Assembly: GCF_025836995.1 (NCBI RefSeq)
Contig: NZ_CP107546.1
Location: 372,001 to 436,000, forward strand
Length of the DNA stretch: 64,000 bases
From: Microbacterium sp. M28
GTDB lineage: Bacteria > Actinomycetota > Actinomycetes > Actinomycetales > Microbacteriaceae
Reading direction: 5' to 3'
The first letter of the stretch is position 1, and every line of letters begins with the position of its first letter. Below, one piece after another: positions 1-9,125 of the stretch. The notes beneath the pieces are model-generated. The model saw only the letters and a program-made list of their open reading frames with translations. It was not told the origin of the DNA and ran no database searches. The translations under genes were made by a program, and so were the position numbers.

Positions 1-112
1 GGCGGCCATCTGCGATCCCTACGGCGTGGGGGCGGGCGCTCGCGTTGAGCGAGGAGTCGAAACGGGGTGACCGCCGATCAGCAGCCGCCCCGTTTCGACT
101 CGCTCGACTCGC
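1..112. repeat. Intergenic palindromic element at window start
   Basis: No gene seen. GAGTCGAAACGGGG (54-67) pairs perfectly with CCCCGTTTCGACTC (88-101), and CGTTGAGCGAG (43-53) pairs with CTCGCTCAACG (108-118), giving a two-part stem that runs just into the end of the neighbouring minus-strand gene. A related element lies at 58441-58534. It could terminate the HD-domain gene that reads leftward into it. That role is inferred, as there is no T-run. Confidence 0.6.
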
Positions 113-733
113 TCAACGAGCGGGTAGCCCGGGGAGGTGCACCAGCGGGTTCGTCGCGATGCGGTCGATGAGTCCGCCGTCGATCAGGCCGCGGGCGAGA
201 CTGTGCGGCTTGCGGTCCGCCTGCTCCTGCACACCGGTGCCGAACTCCGCGGCGAGATCCAGGCGCGGGTACACGGACAGCACCTCGCGGCGGAACTCGA
301 GCGGGATCTCGGCATCCCGGCGTCCGGAGATGTCGAGCCCGGTCGACGTCTCGAGCAGGTAGCCCTCGAGATCGAACGCGGGGTCGACCTCGGGCCAGTT
401 GTGCCGCACGATGACCTCGTTGATGCGTCGGCGGCGCTCGGCCGGCCACCCGGCGCCCGCGGCCATCGCCTCGCCGACATGGCCGCCGGCCTCCTCGTAG
501 CCGAGCAGGTGATTGTCGAACGCCGGTGCGAGTCCGATGTCGTGCAGCAGGGCCGCAGCGTAGAGCAGCTCGTGATCGACGCCCGTGCGGCCCTCGATCA
601 CCGCGAACGCCTCGGCCCACAGCCAGGAGCGCAGCACATGATGGCGCAGTGCGGGGGAGTGGTACTCGTCCATCAGCTCGCGGGCTCCGCGGGCGGCGGC
701 GGTGTCTGGCACGGCGAAATCGGAGATGCGCAT
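113..733 (-). CDS. HD-domain protein, cyanamide-hydratase-like
   Basis: The 206-residue product resembles small HD-superfamily proteins annotated as cyanamide hydratase-like. Metal-binding pattern: an early His pair (RHHVLRSW), then LLYAAALLHDIGL with the HD doublet, then a later conserved region ending VRHNW. HD proteins are usually metal-dependent phosphohydrolases or hydratases; the substrate is unknown here. I start it at ATG 733 rather than further upstream because TACGCT lies 6 bases before this ATG and there is no ribosome site, so it is probably leaderless. It stands alone beside the arabinoside operon with no obvious link. Confidence 0.75.
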   Translation of the reverse strand: MRISDFAVPDTAAARGARELMDEYHSPALRHHVLRSWLWAEAFAVIEGRTGVDHELLYAAALLHDIGLAPAFDNHLLGYEEAGGHVGEAMAAGAGWPAERRRRINEVIVRHNWPEVDPAFDLEGYLLETSTGLDISGRRDAEIPLEFRREVLSVYPRLDLAAEFGTGVQEQADRKPHSLARGLIDGGLIDRIATNPLVHLPGLPAR

Positions 734-918
734 GGGGCGAGCGTAACGAACACGCGCTCCCCGGGGCAGTGCGAGGAGTGCCGACGTCCGGCGGAATGCC
801 GCCATTCGCCGGCGGTCGCTGGCGGGCAGGGGCGCGGGCTCGATTCACAAGGGGTCGCGTATGGTCGCCTCGCGCGGCGGGATGCGGCGATATGCGACCC
901 CTCGATCGCGGGCAGAGC

Positions 919-2769
919 TCAGCTCGTCGGCAGCCACACCCGCATCGTCGACGGTCCGCGCTGCGCCCAGTCGTGGTACGCCACGAGCGGGGCATCCACG
1001 ACCGAACCGGTCGATCGATTCCGCACGGGCACGACGACCCGTCCCTCGCGCTCGACCGGCTCGCCCACGATCACGGCGTCGACGACGTCCGAGCCGAAGT
1101 CGGTCGACTCCAGAGCGAGCACCTCTGGTCCTCGTTCGACGACGACGCAGCCGCGGACGGCATCCACTCGGGGGTCGGGCTCCGTCACACGAGGCGCGAC
1201 GGGCAGGTCCAGTTCGACGACATCCCCGCGTTGGAAAGCGCGCCGCACCGTGACGGCCCCCGAAGCGACGGTCGACTCCGCACCGTTCACCCGCAGCGTC
1301 GCCCCGTCAGCCCATGCGGGCACGCGCAGAGTCAGGGTCCACTCGCCGTCCTCGACGAGCGTGATCCGCACGCGCCCGTCCGCCGGGTACTCCGTCGCGA
1401 CATCGAACGCCGCGACTCGGCCGTCGGGCAGTCTCGTGCGCACCCGGGCCGGGGCGTACTGGTGCAACTGCACGCCCTCATCGTCCGCGGTGGCGACGTA
1501 GGCGTCCAGGCTCGCGAAGGTGCGGGCGACGTTGGGTGGGCAACACGACACCTCGAACCAGGGCGCGCGCAGCGACGACGACGCCCGAGACGACGTCGCA
1601 GAAGGATCGGCCGGCACGCCCGGCATCCGCTGGTGCAACGTGTTCGCATAGTAGAACGCGGTGCCGTCAGGGGAAGGCGACGTCGCCACGACGTTGAACA
1701 GCGTCCGCTCGATCAGGTCCCCGTAAGCAGCGTCTCCTGTCGCCAGCAGCAGCCGCCACGAGAACATCACCGAACCGATGCCGGCACAGGTCTCCGAGTA
1801 GGCGCGGTCGGCAGGCAGTTCCCAGTCGTCGCCGAACGCCTCGTCCTGGTGGTGCGAGCCCTGCCCGCCGGTGATGTAGGTACGGCGCTCGATCGTGCGG
1901 TCCCACTGCGCGCGCAACGCATCGAGAAGGCCGACATCTGAACGCTCGACCGCGACGTCCGTCGCCCCTGCCGACAGATAGTTCGCCCGCACGGCATGCC
2001 CGCGCAGCACCTCGGCGTCGCGCACCGCGATGTCGTCCTGGTAGTACTTCCGGCCCCACTCGATGTCGCGCAGCGAAACTCGTCCGTGCCGCTCGATGAA
2101 CAGCGCGGCCTGATCGACGAACCGCTGCTCTCCCAGGGCACGGCCGAGTTCGGCGAGCCCGACCTCCACCTCGGCGTGCCCGCAGATCGCGTCGCGTCCG
2201 TCCGCGCCGAACTCGCGGCACACGAGCTCCGCGGCACGCCGGGCGATCCCGATCAGGCCGTCGTCGGCATCCGGTCGGGTGCGCACCCGCGCGACCGAAG
2301 CCTGGAACAGGTGCCCGAGGCAGTACAGCTCGTGGCCCCACTCCAGGTCCGACCAGCGCGCGCCCTGTCCTGGGCGTCCGAAGTTCGTGTTCAGGTAGCC
2401 GTCCGGCTCCTGGGCGGCGGCGACGCGGGCGACGATCGCGCGGAAGCGCGCTTCGAGGGGAGAGGATGCCGCGGCATCCGTGCGTCCGATCTCCCACGCG
2501 AGTGCCTCGAGATACTTGTAGATCTCGGAATCCGCGAACTCCCGGCCCCGCCGGCCGGTCGGGAGTGCGCCGGATGCCGCGAGATCGAAGTTGCCGAGCC
2601 AGCCCTCGGATTCCAGGCGCGACTCGATGTGCGCGAGCGTCGCAGCGCCGTTGACGCGCTGTCGATCGGCCCAGAAGCCGCCGGTGATGCTGACCTCGCC
2701 GAGGCCGAGCGGGCGCAGTCGTCCGCTGGTGGGGACGACGGGGGCTGCGGGAGAAGTGGTGTCTGACAT
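919..2769 (-). CDS. GH127 beta-L-arabinofuranosidase
   Basis: A 616-residue glycoside hydrolase of family 127 (DUF1680), the normal length. The family removes beta-linked L-arabinofuranose, for example from hydroxyproline-bound arabinose chains of plant extensins. The zinc/cysteine centre is intact: Glu326 and Cys328 in ETCAGIG, and Cys409-Cys410 in the CCPPN motif, where the first Cys is the expected nucleophile. No signal peptide is visible, so it should act on imported oligosaccharides. It is the last gene of the operon. The upstream permease stop overlaps an ATG at 2775 (ATGA), but AAGGG six bases before ATG 2769 favours the shorter start. Confidence 0.92.
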   Translation of the reverse strand: MSDTTSPAAPVVPTSGRLRPLGLGEVSITGGFWADRQRVNGAATLAHIESRLESEGWLGNFDLAASGALPTGRRGREFADSEIYKYLEALAWEIGRTDAAASSPLEARFRAIVARVAAAQEPDGYLNTNFGRPGQGARWSDLEWGHELYCLGHLFQASVARVRTRPDADDGLIGIARRAAELVCREFGADGRDAICGHAEVEVGLAELGRALGEQRFVDQAALFIERHGRVSLRDIEWGRKYYQDDIAVRDAEVLRGHAVRANYLSAGATDVAVERSDVGLLDALRAQWDRTIERRTYITGGQGSHHQDEAFGDDWELPADRAYSETCAGIGSVMFSWRLLLATGDAAYGDLIERTLFNVVATSPSPDGTAFYYANTLHQRMPGVPADPSATSSRASSSLRAPWFEVSCCPPNVARTFASLDAYVATADDEGVQLHQYAPARVRTRLPDGRVAAFDVATEYPADGRVRITLVEDGEWTLTLRVPAWADGATLRVNGAESTVASGAVTVRRAFQRGDVVELDLPVAPRVTEPDPRVDAVRGCVVVERGPEVLALESTDFGSDVVDAVIVGEPVEREGRVVVPVRNRSTGSVVDAPLVAYHDWAQRGPSTMRVWLPTS

Positions 2770-2771
2770 GG

Positions 2772-3662
2772 TCATCCCTTGAAAGCGCCGGACATGAAGC
2801 CGCGCACGTAGTGCCGTTGGAGGATCAGGAAGAGGAGGATGCACGGCAGGGCGAGGACGACGACTCCTGCTTCGGTGGCGCCGTAGTCGACGACGCCCTG
2901 CACCTGGCCGCGGAGGTTGGCGACGGCCAGCGGCAGCGTCATCCGGTTGGTGTCGCTGATGAGGATCAGCGGAGCCATGAAGTCGTTCCAGGCGGTCAGG
3001 AACGCGAACAGTCCGACGGTCACCAGGCCCGGCTTGACCGCAGGAAGCAGCACTCGCCAGAGCGCGCTCCAGCTCGAGCAGCCGTCGACCATGGCGGCCT
3101 CGTCCATCTCGCGCGGGATCGATTCGAACGAGATGCGCATCATGAACATCGAGAACGGCAGCTGGAACATCGTGATCACCAGGGCCACGCCGACGAGCGA
3201 GTTCTGCAGACCGACCGAATTCAGGATCACGTACAGCGGGATCAGCAGCGTGGCGTAAGGCACCATCAGGATCGCCAACGTCAGCAGGAACAGCGCGTTC
3301 TTGCCTGGGAAGGAGAAGCGCGCGAACGCGTAGCCGCCCAGCAGCGAGATGAACAGGGTGAGGGCGACGGTCAGCACCGAGACGAAGAGCGAGTTGCCCA
3401 GATACACCCAGATGCCCGCCTGGTACTCGCCGAGGGCCGCGTAATTGCCGAAGCCCCAGCCGTCGGTCTGGCTGGTACCGGCCAGCGGACTCACGCTGGA
3501 GACGCCGGTCCAGATCAGCGGGTAGAGGAAGATCACGGCCAGCGCGGTCGTGAACACCCAGTACGGGATGCCGTAGACGAGTCGCTTCGTTCTGGAGCGG
3601 TACTGCGGGGTGGTCGGCTGGTGATCAGGTGCGACGAGGGTGCGGGTCAGCGTCTGAGACAT
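2772..3662 (-). CDS. Carbohydrate ABC transporter permease (MalG/AraQ type)
   Basis: A 296-residue inner-membrane permease of the CUT1 family. About six hydrophobic helices follow a short basic N-terminus. The cytoplasmic EAA loop reads EMDEAAMVDGCSSWSALWR and should contact an ATPase; no ATPase gene is present in this operon, as is usual for CUT1 systems that share an MsiK-type ATPase. It lies 4 bases after the partner permease and directly before the GH127 gene, so the substrate is probably a short arabino-oligosaccharide (inference). Confidence 0.92.
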   Translation of the reverse strand: MSQTLTRTLVAPDHQPTTPQYRSRTKRLVYGIPYWVFTTALAVIFLYPLIWTGVSSVSPLAGTSQTDGWGFGNYAALGEYQAGIWVYLGNSLFVSVLTVALTLFISLLGGYAFARFSFPGKNALFLLTLAILMVPYATLLIPLYVILNSVGLQNSLVGVALVITMFQLPFSMFMMRISFESIPREMDEAAMVDGCSSWSALWRVLLPAVKPGLVTVGLFAFLTAWNDFMAPLILISDTNRMTLPLAVANLRGQVQGVVDYGATEAGVVVLALPCILLFLILQRHYVRGFMSGAFKG

Positions 3663-3666
3663 GGGG

Positions 3667-4569
3667 TCAGCTCTCGTCGGGGCGCCGGAAGGCGCGCAAC
3701 TGGAAGACGTTGATGACGATGAGTGCCACGAGCACGATCACCGAGAGGGCGCCGGCGATACCCAGGCTGTTCTGTCCCTGGAACGCGACGTTGTAAATGA
3801 GCTGGACGACCGTCATGGTGCTGTTGTCTGGACCGCCCTTGGTGAGGATGTAGAACTGCTCGAACGCGAGCAGCGACCCCGTCACGCACATCACGATCGT
3901 CAGCGCGAACGTGGGGCGCAGCAGCGGCACGGTGATGTCGCGGAAGGTCTGCCACCGATTCGCGCCATCGATGCGGGCCGCCTCGTAGACGTCGTCCGGG
4001 ATGCCCTGCAATCCCACGAGCATCAGGAGCATGTAGAACCCGGCGTAGCGCCAGACGATCAGGAAGATCGTCGACCACAGGGCGCCCTCCGGCGTCCCGA
4101 GGAACGTGATCCCCCAGGACTTCATGAGGTCGGCGAACGGTCCGGCGATGGGGGAGTACAGCACGTAGAACAGCAGCGACGCGGATGCCAGTCCGAGCGC
4201 GCTCGGGATGAGGAAGGCCGTGCGCAGGAATCCCTTCCAGCGGGTGGACTCCTGCACGAGCAGCGCGAGCCCGAGGCCGAGCCCGATCAGCAGGACGGTT
4301 GCGATCAGGGTGTACTTCAGGGTGAACCAGATCGAGTCCCAGAACAGTCGGTGGTTGACGGCATCCACGTAGTTGTCGGGGAAGTTGACGCCTTGGTTGC
4401 CGCTGAGCAGGGGCCAGTCGGATGCCGACATCTGGAAGACCAGCACCAGGGGCACGATGAACAGCAGCGCTACGAAGGTCGCGGTCGGGGCGGCGTACAG
4501 CCAGCCCTGCACGGGGCCGCCGTATCGGGTGCGCGAGGGTCTGCCGCGCGGCACGGTGGAAGTCATCAT
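3667..4569 (-). CDS. Carbohydrate ABC transporter permease (MalF/UgpA type)
   Basis: A 300-residue CUT1 permease with about six membrane segments, starting around WLYAAPTATFVALLFIVPLVL. The EAA loop is VYEAARIDGANRWQTFRDI. The start is ATG 4569 (a second ATG follows at once at 4566), preceded by GAAGG; the frame stays open far upstream, but that part overlaps the solute-binding gene. It forms the heterodimeric channel with the following permease. A strong hairpin at 4590-4621 separates it from the binding-protein gene and probably lowers its expression relative to that gene. Confidence 0.92.
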   Translation of the reverse strand: MMTSTVPRGRPSRTRYGGPVQGWLYAAPTATFVALLFIVPLVLVFQMSASDWPLLSGNQGVNFPDNYVDAVNHRLFWDSIWFTLKYTLIATVLLIGLGLGLALLVQESTRWKGFLRTAFLIPSALGLASASLLFYVLYSPIAGPFADLMKSWGITFLGTPEGALWSTIFLIVWRYAGFYMLLMLVGLQGIPDDVYEAARIDGANRWQTFRDITVPLLRPTFALTIVMCVTGSLLAFEQFYILTKGGPDNSTMTVVQLIYNVAFQGQNSLGIAGALSVIVLVALIVINVFQLRAFRRPDES

Positions 4570-4589
4570 CTGCCTTCGGGGTCGAGACG

Positions 4590-4621
4590 GGCGGAGGGGC
4601 GGTTCGCACCGCCCCTCCGCC
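4590..4621 (-). terminator. Intra-operon hairpin between binding protein and permease
   Basis: A perfect 14-bp stem, GGCGGAGGGGCGGT with ACCGCCCCTCCGCC, and a 4-base loop lie between the stop of the binding-protein gene and the start of the permease. There is no T-run, so partial termination or protection of the upstream mRNA is more likely than full termination. Such hairpins are common in sugar ABC operons, where the binding protein is needed in excess. Confidence 0.75.
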
Positions 4622-4625
4622 GGGA

Positions 4626-5924
4626 TCACTGGGAGAGGATCGCGGTGATCTCGTCGTTGTCGGCGTCGACGGTGTCGGTGCCCTTGAGGACCGCGTTGCG
4701 CACCAGGTTCAGCCAGGGGCTGCCTGGGGCGTTGAACGCCTGCTGGAAGTTGATCGCCACCGGAGTGTCGCCCTGAGCCGCCACCTCGTTGATCGTGACC
4801 AGACGCGGGTCGGCCGCGGCGTACTCGTTGTCGGCGAGGTCGCTGCGCGAGACCGCGTTGCCGTCCTGTGCGAGGACCTCCACCTGCGCCTCTTCGGACA
4901 TCATCCAGTTCAGAAAGTTCCACGCCTGGGGTGACTGCTCGGAGTCCTTGGAGATGCCGATGCCGTCGCCGCCGACGAACGTGGAGGCACCGCCGTCGAC
5001 ACCGGGGAGCCCTGCCACGCCCGCGTCGAACTCGAGCGTGGGCAGCAGCGTCGCGGGGAACGGCATCACGCCGACCTTGCCCTCGCTGAACGCGGCGGTC
5101 CAGGTCGGACCCGCCTCATCCGTCGAGCTCGGCAGGATCGCGCCGCCTTCCTGGAGCCCCGTCCAGGTGTCGTAGACCTCCTGCGCGGCGTCGCCGTTCA
5201 GCAACGACTCCGTGCCGTCATCGGACAGGACTTCTTCGCCGGATGCCCAGATGGAGGGGAACCAGGTGAACACGAGGCATCCACCACAGTTGAGGCCGGT
5301 GGCGGTTCCGTAGGTGTCCGGCTTGTTCAGGTCCTGCACGGCCTGAGCTGCTGCGGCGAACTCCTCGAGCGTGGCAGGCGCCTTCTCGGGGTCGAGACCG
5401 GCCTCGGCGAAGAGTTCCTTGTTCCAGAACAGCATGGACAGGTCGAGCACGAACGGCAGCACGTGCTCCTTGTCCTCGTGCGTGCCGGCCGAGAGATGGC
5501 CTTCGTTGATCGAGTCCTTGAACTCCAGGCCGTCGACCTGTTCGCTGATATCGGTGAACAGCCCCTGTTGCACCCAGTTCGGCACATACACGATGTCAGC
5601 GGCGAACAGATCAGGCAGTCCGCCGGATCCCGCGGCCGCGCCGACCTTGGCGACGTAGTCGTCGTTCGGGACCACGGTGAGCTCGACCCGGTTCTCGTGC
5701 GTCTCGTTGTACGCATCCACCAGCAGGTTGGCCTGGTGCTCGAGTGGAGCGCGCGTCCAGAGGGTGAGCGTCGAGCCGTCGTCCACTCCTTCGGCGGGGA
5801 TGGCCTCCGCCGGTCCGTCGGTGCCGCCTCCGCCCGCGCAGGCGGCGAGCGAGCCGACCAGCGCTGCGGTGGTGGCGAGGGCGATGGCCGCACGTCTGAT
5901 CGTGCGGCGTCGGGGGGTGTGCAT
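4626..5924 (-). CDS. Extracellular sugar-binding lipoprotein of ABC transporter
   Basis: A 432-residue family 1 solute-binding protein. The N-terminus has a basic stretch, a hydrophobic core and the lipobox LAAC with Cys29 as lipid anchor, followed by a Gly-rich linker. The mature part has the typical start GSTLTLWTRAPLEHQANLLVDAYN. It captures an oligosaccharide outside the cell and passes it to the two permeases. GAGGAGG lies 7 bases before ATG 5924. First gene of the arabinoside operon and expected to be the most highly expressed. Substrate inferred from the GH127 gene. Confidence 0.93.
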   Translation of the reverse strand: MHTPRRRTIRRAAIALATTAALVGSLAACAGGGGTDGPAEAIPAEGVDDGSTLTLWTRAPLEHQANLLVDAYNETHENRVELTVVPNDDYVAKVGAAAGSGGLPDLFAADIVYVPNWVQQGLFTDISEQVDGLEFKDSINEGHLSAGTHEDKEHVLPFVLDLSMLFWNKELFAEAGLDPEKAPATLEEFAAAAQAVQDLNKPDTYGTATGLNCGGCLVFTWFPSIWASGEEVLSDDGTESLLNGDAAQEVYDTWTGLQEGGAILPSSTDEAGPTWTAAFSEGKVGVMPFPATLLPTLEFDAGVAGLPGVDGGASTFVGGDGIGISKDSEQSPQAWNFLNWMMSEEAQVEVLAQDGNAVSRSDLADNEYAAADPRLVTINEVAAQGDTPVAINFQQAFNAPGSPWLNLVRNAVLKGTDTVDADNDEITAILSQ

Positions 5925-6009
5925 GGGTGTGCCTCCTCGGCTCTTCCTCGAGCGGTTTCGAGTGGATGCTGCCTTCAGGTTCCGGAGCCGGATCGAAAAT
6001 CACCGAAAC

Positions 6010-6051
6010 CCCTTTCGAAAAGGTATACCGTGGGATTCATCGACTGGTCAA
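6010..6051 (-). promoter_or_regulatory. Promoter and LacI-type operator of the GH127/ABC operon
   Basis: Read on the minus strand: -35 TTGACC (6051-6046), an 18-base spacer, and -10 TATACC (6027-6022). Just downstream is a palindrome centred on TTTCGAAA (6010-6023), placed to block the promoter or start site. The divergent LacI gene is the natural candidate to bind it. This region also holds the upstream DNA of that gene. Confidence 0.7.
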
Positions 6052-6100
6052 GAGACGGTCCGATAACCTTTCAGCAACGAGTGGGCACCGGGAGGATGCG

Positions 6101-7126
6101 TTGACAGCAGGCGAGACCACGGCGAAGGCCTCGACCCTCAATGACGTCGCGCGTCGCGCAGGGGTGTCGATCGCAACGGCATCCAAGGCGCTCAACGACC
6201 GCGGCGATGTCGCCGCGGCGACCCGAGCCAGGGTCCGCGCGGCGGCCGAAGAGCTGGCGTTCACCCCCAACGCCATGGCGAAGGGCCTGCTCGCGGGGCG
6301 GACCGGGACGGTCGGATTGCTCACCAGCGACCTGGAGGGTCGATTCATGCTGCCGATCCTCATGGGCGCGGAGGACGCGTTCGGCGCCGGCCGCATCAAC
6401 GTGTTCCTGTGCGATGCGCGCGGCGACGCGATCCGCGAGCAGCATCATCTGCGCGAGCTGCTGAGCCGCCGCGTCGACGGGATCATCGTCGTCGGACGTC
6501 AGACGGATCCGCGGCCGTCGCTCGGACAGGACATCCCCGTGCCGGTGGTCTACGCGTACGCCCCGTCCGACGACACACGCGATCTGTCTCTGACCCCGGA
6601 CAACGTCGAGGGGGGACGGCTGGCCGTCGAGCACCTGCTCGCGTGCGGGCGTCGACGTATCGCGCACATCTCCGGCGACCCCTCGTACGCGGCGGCGCAG
6701 GATCGTCTCACGGGCGCGCGAGCGGCGCTCGCTGACGCCGGGCTCGATCTCGTGGGGTCCCCGATGTTCTCGGAGTGGACGGAGCACTGGGGAAGGGATG
6801 CCGCGGCGCTGCTGCTGCAGCGGCATCCGGAGATCGATGCCATCTTCTGCGGGTCGGACCAGATCGCTCGCGGGGCGCTCGATTCCGCCCGCGATCTCGG
6901 GCGGGCCGTGCCCGACGACCTCGCCGTCATCGGTTACGACAACTGGGAGGTGCTCGCGACGAACTCGCGCCCGGAGCTCACGAGCATCGACGCCAACCTG
7001 CAGCAACTGGGTCGGCAGGCCGCGCAGCGCGTGTTCGACGCGATCGACGGCGTCGACATCGGAAGCGGCACGCGGACGCTGCCGGTGCGGCTCGTGATCC
7101 GCGGGTCGACGATCGCACGGCGGTAG
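6101..7126 (+). CDS. LacI-family transcriptional regulator of arabinoside operon
   Basis: A 341-residue repressor. The N-terminal helix-turn-helix is STLNDVARRAGVSIATASKALN, followed by the hinge and a periplasmic-binding-like effector domain (GTVGLLTSDLEGRF... to VIGYDNWEVLATNSRPELTSI). The start is TTG 6101, in frame and 5 bases after GGAGG; a nearby ATG at 6096 is out of frame and quickly stops. Transcribed away from the GH127/ABC operon, so it most likely represses that operon until an arabinose-containing sugar binds. Confidence 0.9.
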   Translation: MTAGETTAKASTLNDVARRAGVSIATASKALNDRGDVAAATRARVRAAAEELAFTPNAMAKGLLAGRTGTVGLLTSDLEGRFMLPILMGAEDAFGAGRINVFLCDARGDAIREQHHLRELLSRRVDGIIVVGRQTDPRPSLGQDIPVPVVYAYAPSDDTRDLSLTPDNVEGGRLAVEHLLACGRRRIAHISGDPSYAAAQDRLTGARAALADAGLDLVGSPMFSEWTEHWGRDAAALLLQRHPEIDAIFCGSDQIARGALDSARDLGRAVPDDLAVIGYDNWEVLATNSRPELTSIDANLQQLGRQAAQRVFDAIDGVDIGSGTRTLPVRLVIRGSTIARR

Positions 7127-7198
7127 CCCCTTCGCTTGCTGAGCGATGAGCGCAGCGCCCTACCTCTCGCGCGCTGAGCGACGACCGCGGCGAGGCGC

Positions 7199-8044
7199 TC
7201 ACACGTGGTCGCGCCAGGAGTGCTGCGGGTCGAACCCCAGCACGCGCCGCGCCTTGTCGATCGAGAGTAGCGTCTCGTGCTCCCCGACCTCCCGCGTCAC
7301 GGGCACACCGGGGAAGACCTCGGCGATGAGCTCGGCGTTCGGGCGCGACATCACCGTGTCGGCGGCGGCGATGATGAACCGATCGAAGCCTGGGGCCGCG
7401 ACCTCGAGCGCACGCTGGACCGCCTGCGCACCGTCGCGGGCGTCGATGTAGCCCCACAGATTCCACTTGCGCCGGAGCGCGTCCTCGTCGAACGACGGGA
7501 ACTCGGCGTAGTCCTCCGGCACCATCACGTTCGAGAAGCGCAACGCGGTGATCGAGACCTCCGGGTGCCAGCGCACGAGCTCGGTCGCCAGCTGCTCCTC
7601 GAGCGTCTTCACCAGCGAATAGACCGACTCGGGCCGGGCCGGATACTCCTCGTCGACGGGGATGTACGGGGGCGGCGCGTCGAACGGCAGGCCGAGCACG
7701 GTCTCGCTGGACGCGTAGACGATGCGCCGGATGCCGAGTCGCACCGCCGCCCAGAACACGTTGAACGTCGCGGGCATGTTGTTGTGGAACGTCGCAACGT
7801 CGCTGCGGATCCCCGGCGCCGGGATGGCACCCAGGTGCACGACCGCGTCGATCCCGTCGTGGCGGTCCCCGACGGCGGTGAACGCGTCGACGACCTGTCC
7901 GTAGTCGGTGAGGTCGACCTGGACGAAGTCGGGGCCGCGGTCGCCCGCGACATCCATTCCGATGACCTCGTAGCCGTCGGCGCGCAGCTCCCGCGCGACG
8001 ACACGGCCGAGTTTGCCCGATGATCCGGTGAGTGCGATGCGCAT
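7199..8044 (-). CDS. NAD-dependent epimerase/dehydratase (SDR) family protein
   Basis: A 281-residue extended short-chain dehydrogenase. The N-terminus MRIALTGSSGKLG carries the GxxGxxG nucleotide-binding motif, and YSLVK gives the catalytic Tyr and Lys. The length and fold resemble UDP-sugar epimerases and uronate dehydrogenases, but I cannot tell the substrate. It lies divergent from a LacI gene, 55 bases apart, inside a sugar-use island, so a role in sugar oxidation or interconversion is likely. No clear ribosome site is seen before ATG 8044. Confidence 0.8.
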   Translation of the reverse strand: MRIALTGSSGKLGRVVARELRADGYEVIGMDVAGDRGPDFVQVDLTDYGQVVDAFTAVGDRHDGIDAVVHLGAIPAPGIRSDVATFHNNMPATFNVFWAAVRLGIRRIVYASSETVLGLPFDAPPPYIPVDEEYPARPESVYSLVKTLEEQLATELVRWHPEVSITALRFSNVMVPEDYAEFPSFDEDALRRKWNLWGYIDARDGAQAVQRALEVAAPGFDRFIIAAADTVMSRPNAELIAEVFPGVPVTREVGEHETLLSIDKARRVLGFDPQHSWRDHV

Positions 8045-8099
8045 GCGTCCAGAGTGCCACGCGATCGTCGCGAGCGGCACCGGCCCTAGACTCATCGCG

Positions 8100-9113
8100 A
8101 TGAGCGAGACGAGAATCGACGGCACCCGCACGGTCGGCGTGCGCGAAGTCGCCGCGCTCGCCGGGGTCTCCCGGCAGACCGTCTCGCGCGTGCTCAACGA
8201 CCACCCGGAGGTCGCCGACGGAACCCGCGAACGCGTGCTCGCCGCCATGGACGAGCTCGGGTACCGGATGAACAATGCCGCCCGCGCGCTCGGCACCCGT
8301 CGGACGCGCACGATCGGCATCCTCGCCTCGGATGCGCTGCAGTACGGACCGTCGCGGAGCATCGCCGCGATCGAGTCCAGCGCCCGCGACGCCGGGTACT
8401 GGGTGAGCGCGGCCTTCGCGGATGCCGCGGATGACGCGGCCGTCGCCTCGGCCGTCGATCACCTGATCGCCCAGGGCGTCGAGGGCATCGTCGTCGTCGC
8501 CCCGCACGCCAGAACGCTCCTCGCCCTCGACGTGTCGCGCATCGGCATCCCCGTCGTCACGCTGCACTCCGCCGGACGCGGTGCCCGTGGCCTCTCGGTC
8601 GACCACGCCGCCGGTGCCCGGCTCGCCGTCGCTGCGCTGGCGGATGCCGGGCACACCCGCATCGCGCATCTGGCGGGGCCCGCCGACTGGCTCGAGGCGG
8701 AGTCGCGCGTCGAGGGATTCCAGGCCGAGCTCGCGGACCGAGGGCTGTCGGCCGGCCCGGTGCTCGTCGGTGACTGGACCGCCCGCTCCGGATACGATGC
8801 AGCGCACGGCATCCGTTCCGCCGGGGTCACGGCCGTGTTCGCGGCGAACGACCAGATGGCGCTCGGCCTGCTGACCGGGCTGCGCGAAGCGGGCCTCGAC
8901 GTTCCGGGCGACGTGAGCGTGGTCGGCTTCGACGACATCCCCGACTCGGCGTACTACTGGCCCCCGCTCACGACGGTCCGCCAGGACTTCGGCGAGCTCG
9001 CCCGCCGCGCCGTCGCGACGCTGATCTCCGGATCTGAGGACGCAGCCGCCGACCTCGCGCCCGTCGCGCCGGTCCTCGTGCCGCGCGCATCGGTCGCTCC
9101 GCCGCGGTCGTGA
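8100..9113 (+). CDS. LacI-family transcriptional regulator next to ara genes
   Basis: A 337-residue LacI protein. The helix-turn-helix is VGVREVAALAGVSRQTVSRVLNDHPEVADG, then the sugar-binding domain, ending near VVGFDDIPDSAYYWPPLTTVRQDF. ATG 8100 follows TAGACT by 7 bases with no ribosome site, so it looks leaderless. It points toward the araDBA cluster and is its probable regulator, perhaps also of the divergent epimerase. Its effector-domain C-terminus is much like that of the LacI protein at 60725-61750 (VGIDDIPEARFYDPPLTTV). Confidence 0.88.
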   Translation: MSETRIDGTRTVGVREVAALAGVSRQTVSRVLNDHPEVADGTRERVLAAMDELGYRMNNAARALGTRRTRTIGILASDALQYGPSRSIAAIESSARDAGYWVSAAFADAADDAAVASAVDHLIAQGVEGIVVVAPHARTLLALDVSRIGIPVVTLHSAGRGARGLSVDHAAGARLAVAALADAGHTRIAHLAGPADWLEAESRVEGFQAELADRGLSAGPVLVGDWTARSGYDAAHGIRSAGVTAVFAANDQMALGLLTGLREAGLDVPGDVSVVGFDDIPDSAYYWPPLTTVRQDFGELARRAVATLISGSEDAAADLAPVAPVLVPRASVAPPRS

Positions 9114-9125
9114 GCCGCGCCTCCC

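Noticed and set aside
6096..6106. ATG at 6096 as start of the LacI gene
   Set aside because: Out of frame; it reaches a stop after two codons. TTG 6101 has the GGAGG site and is in frame.
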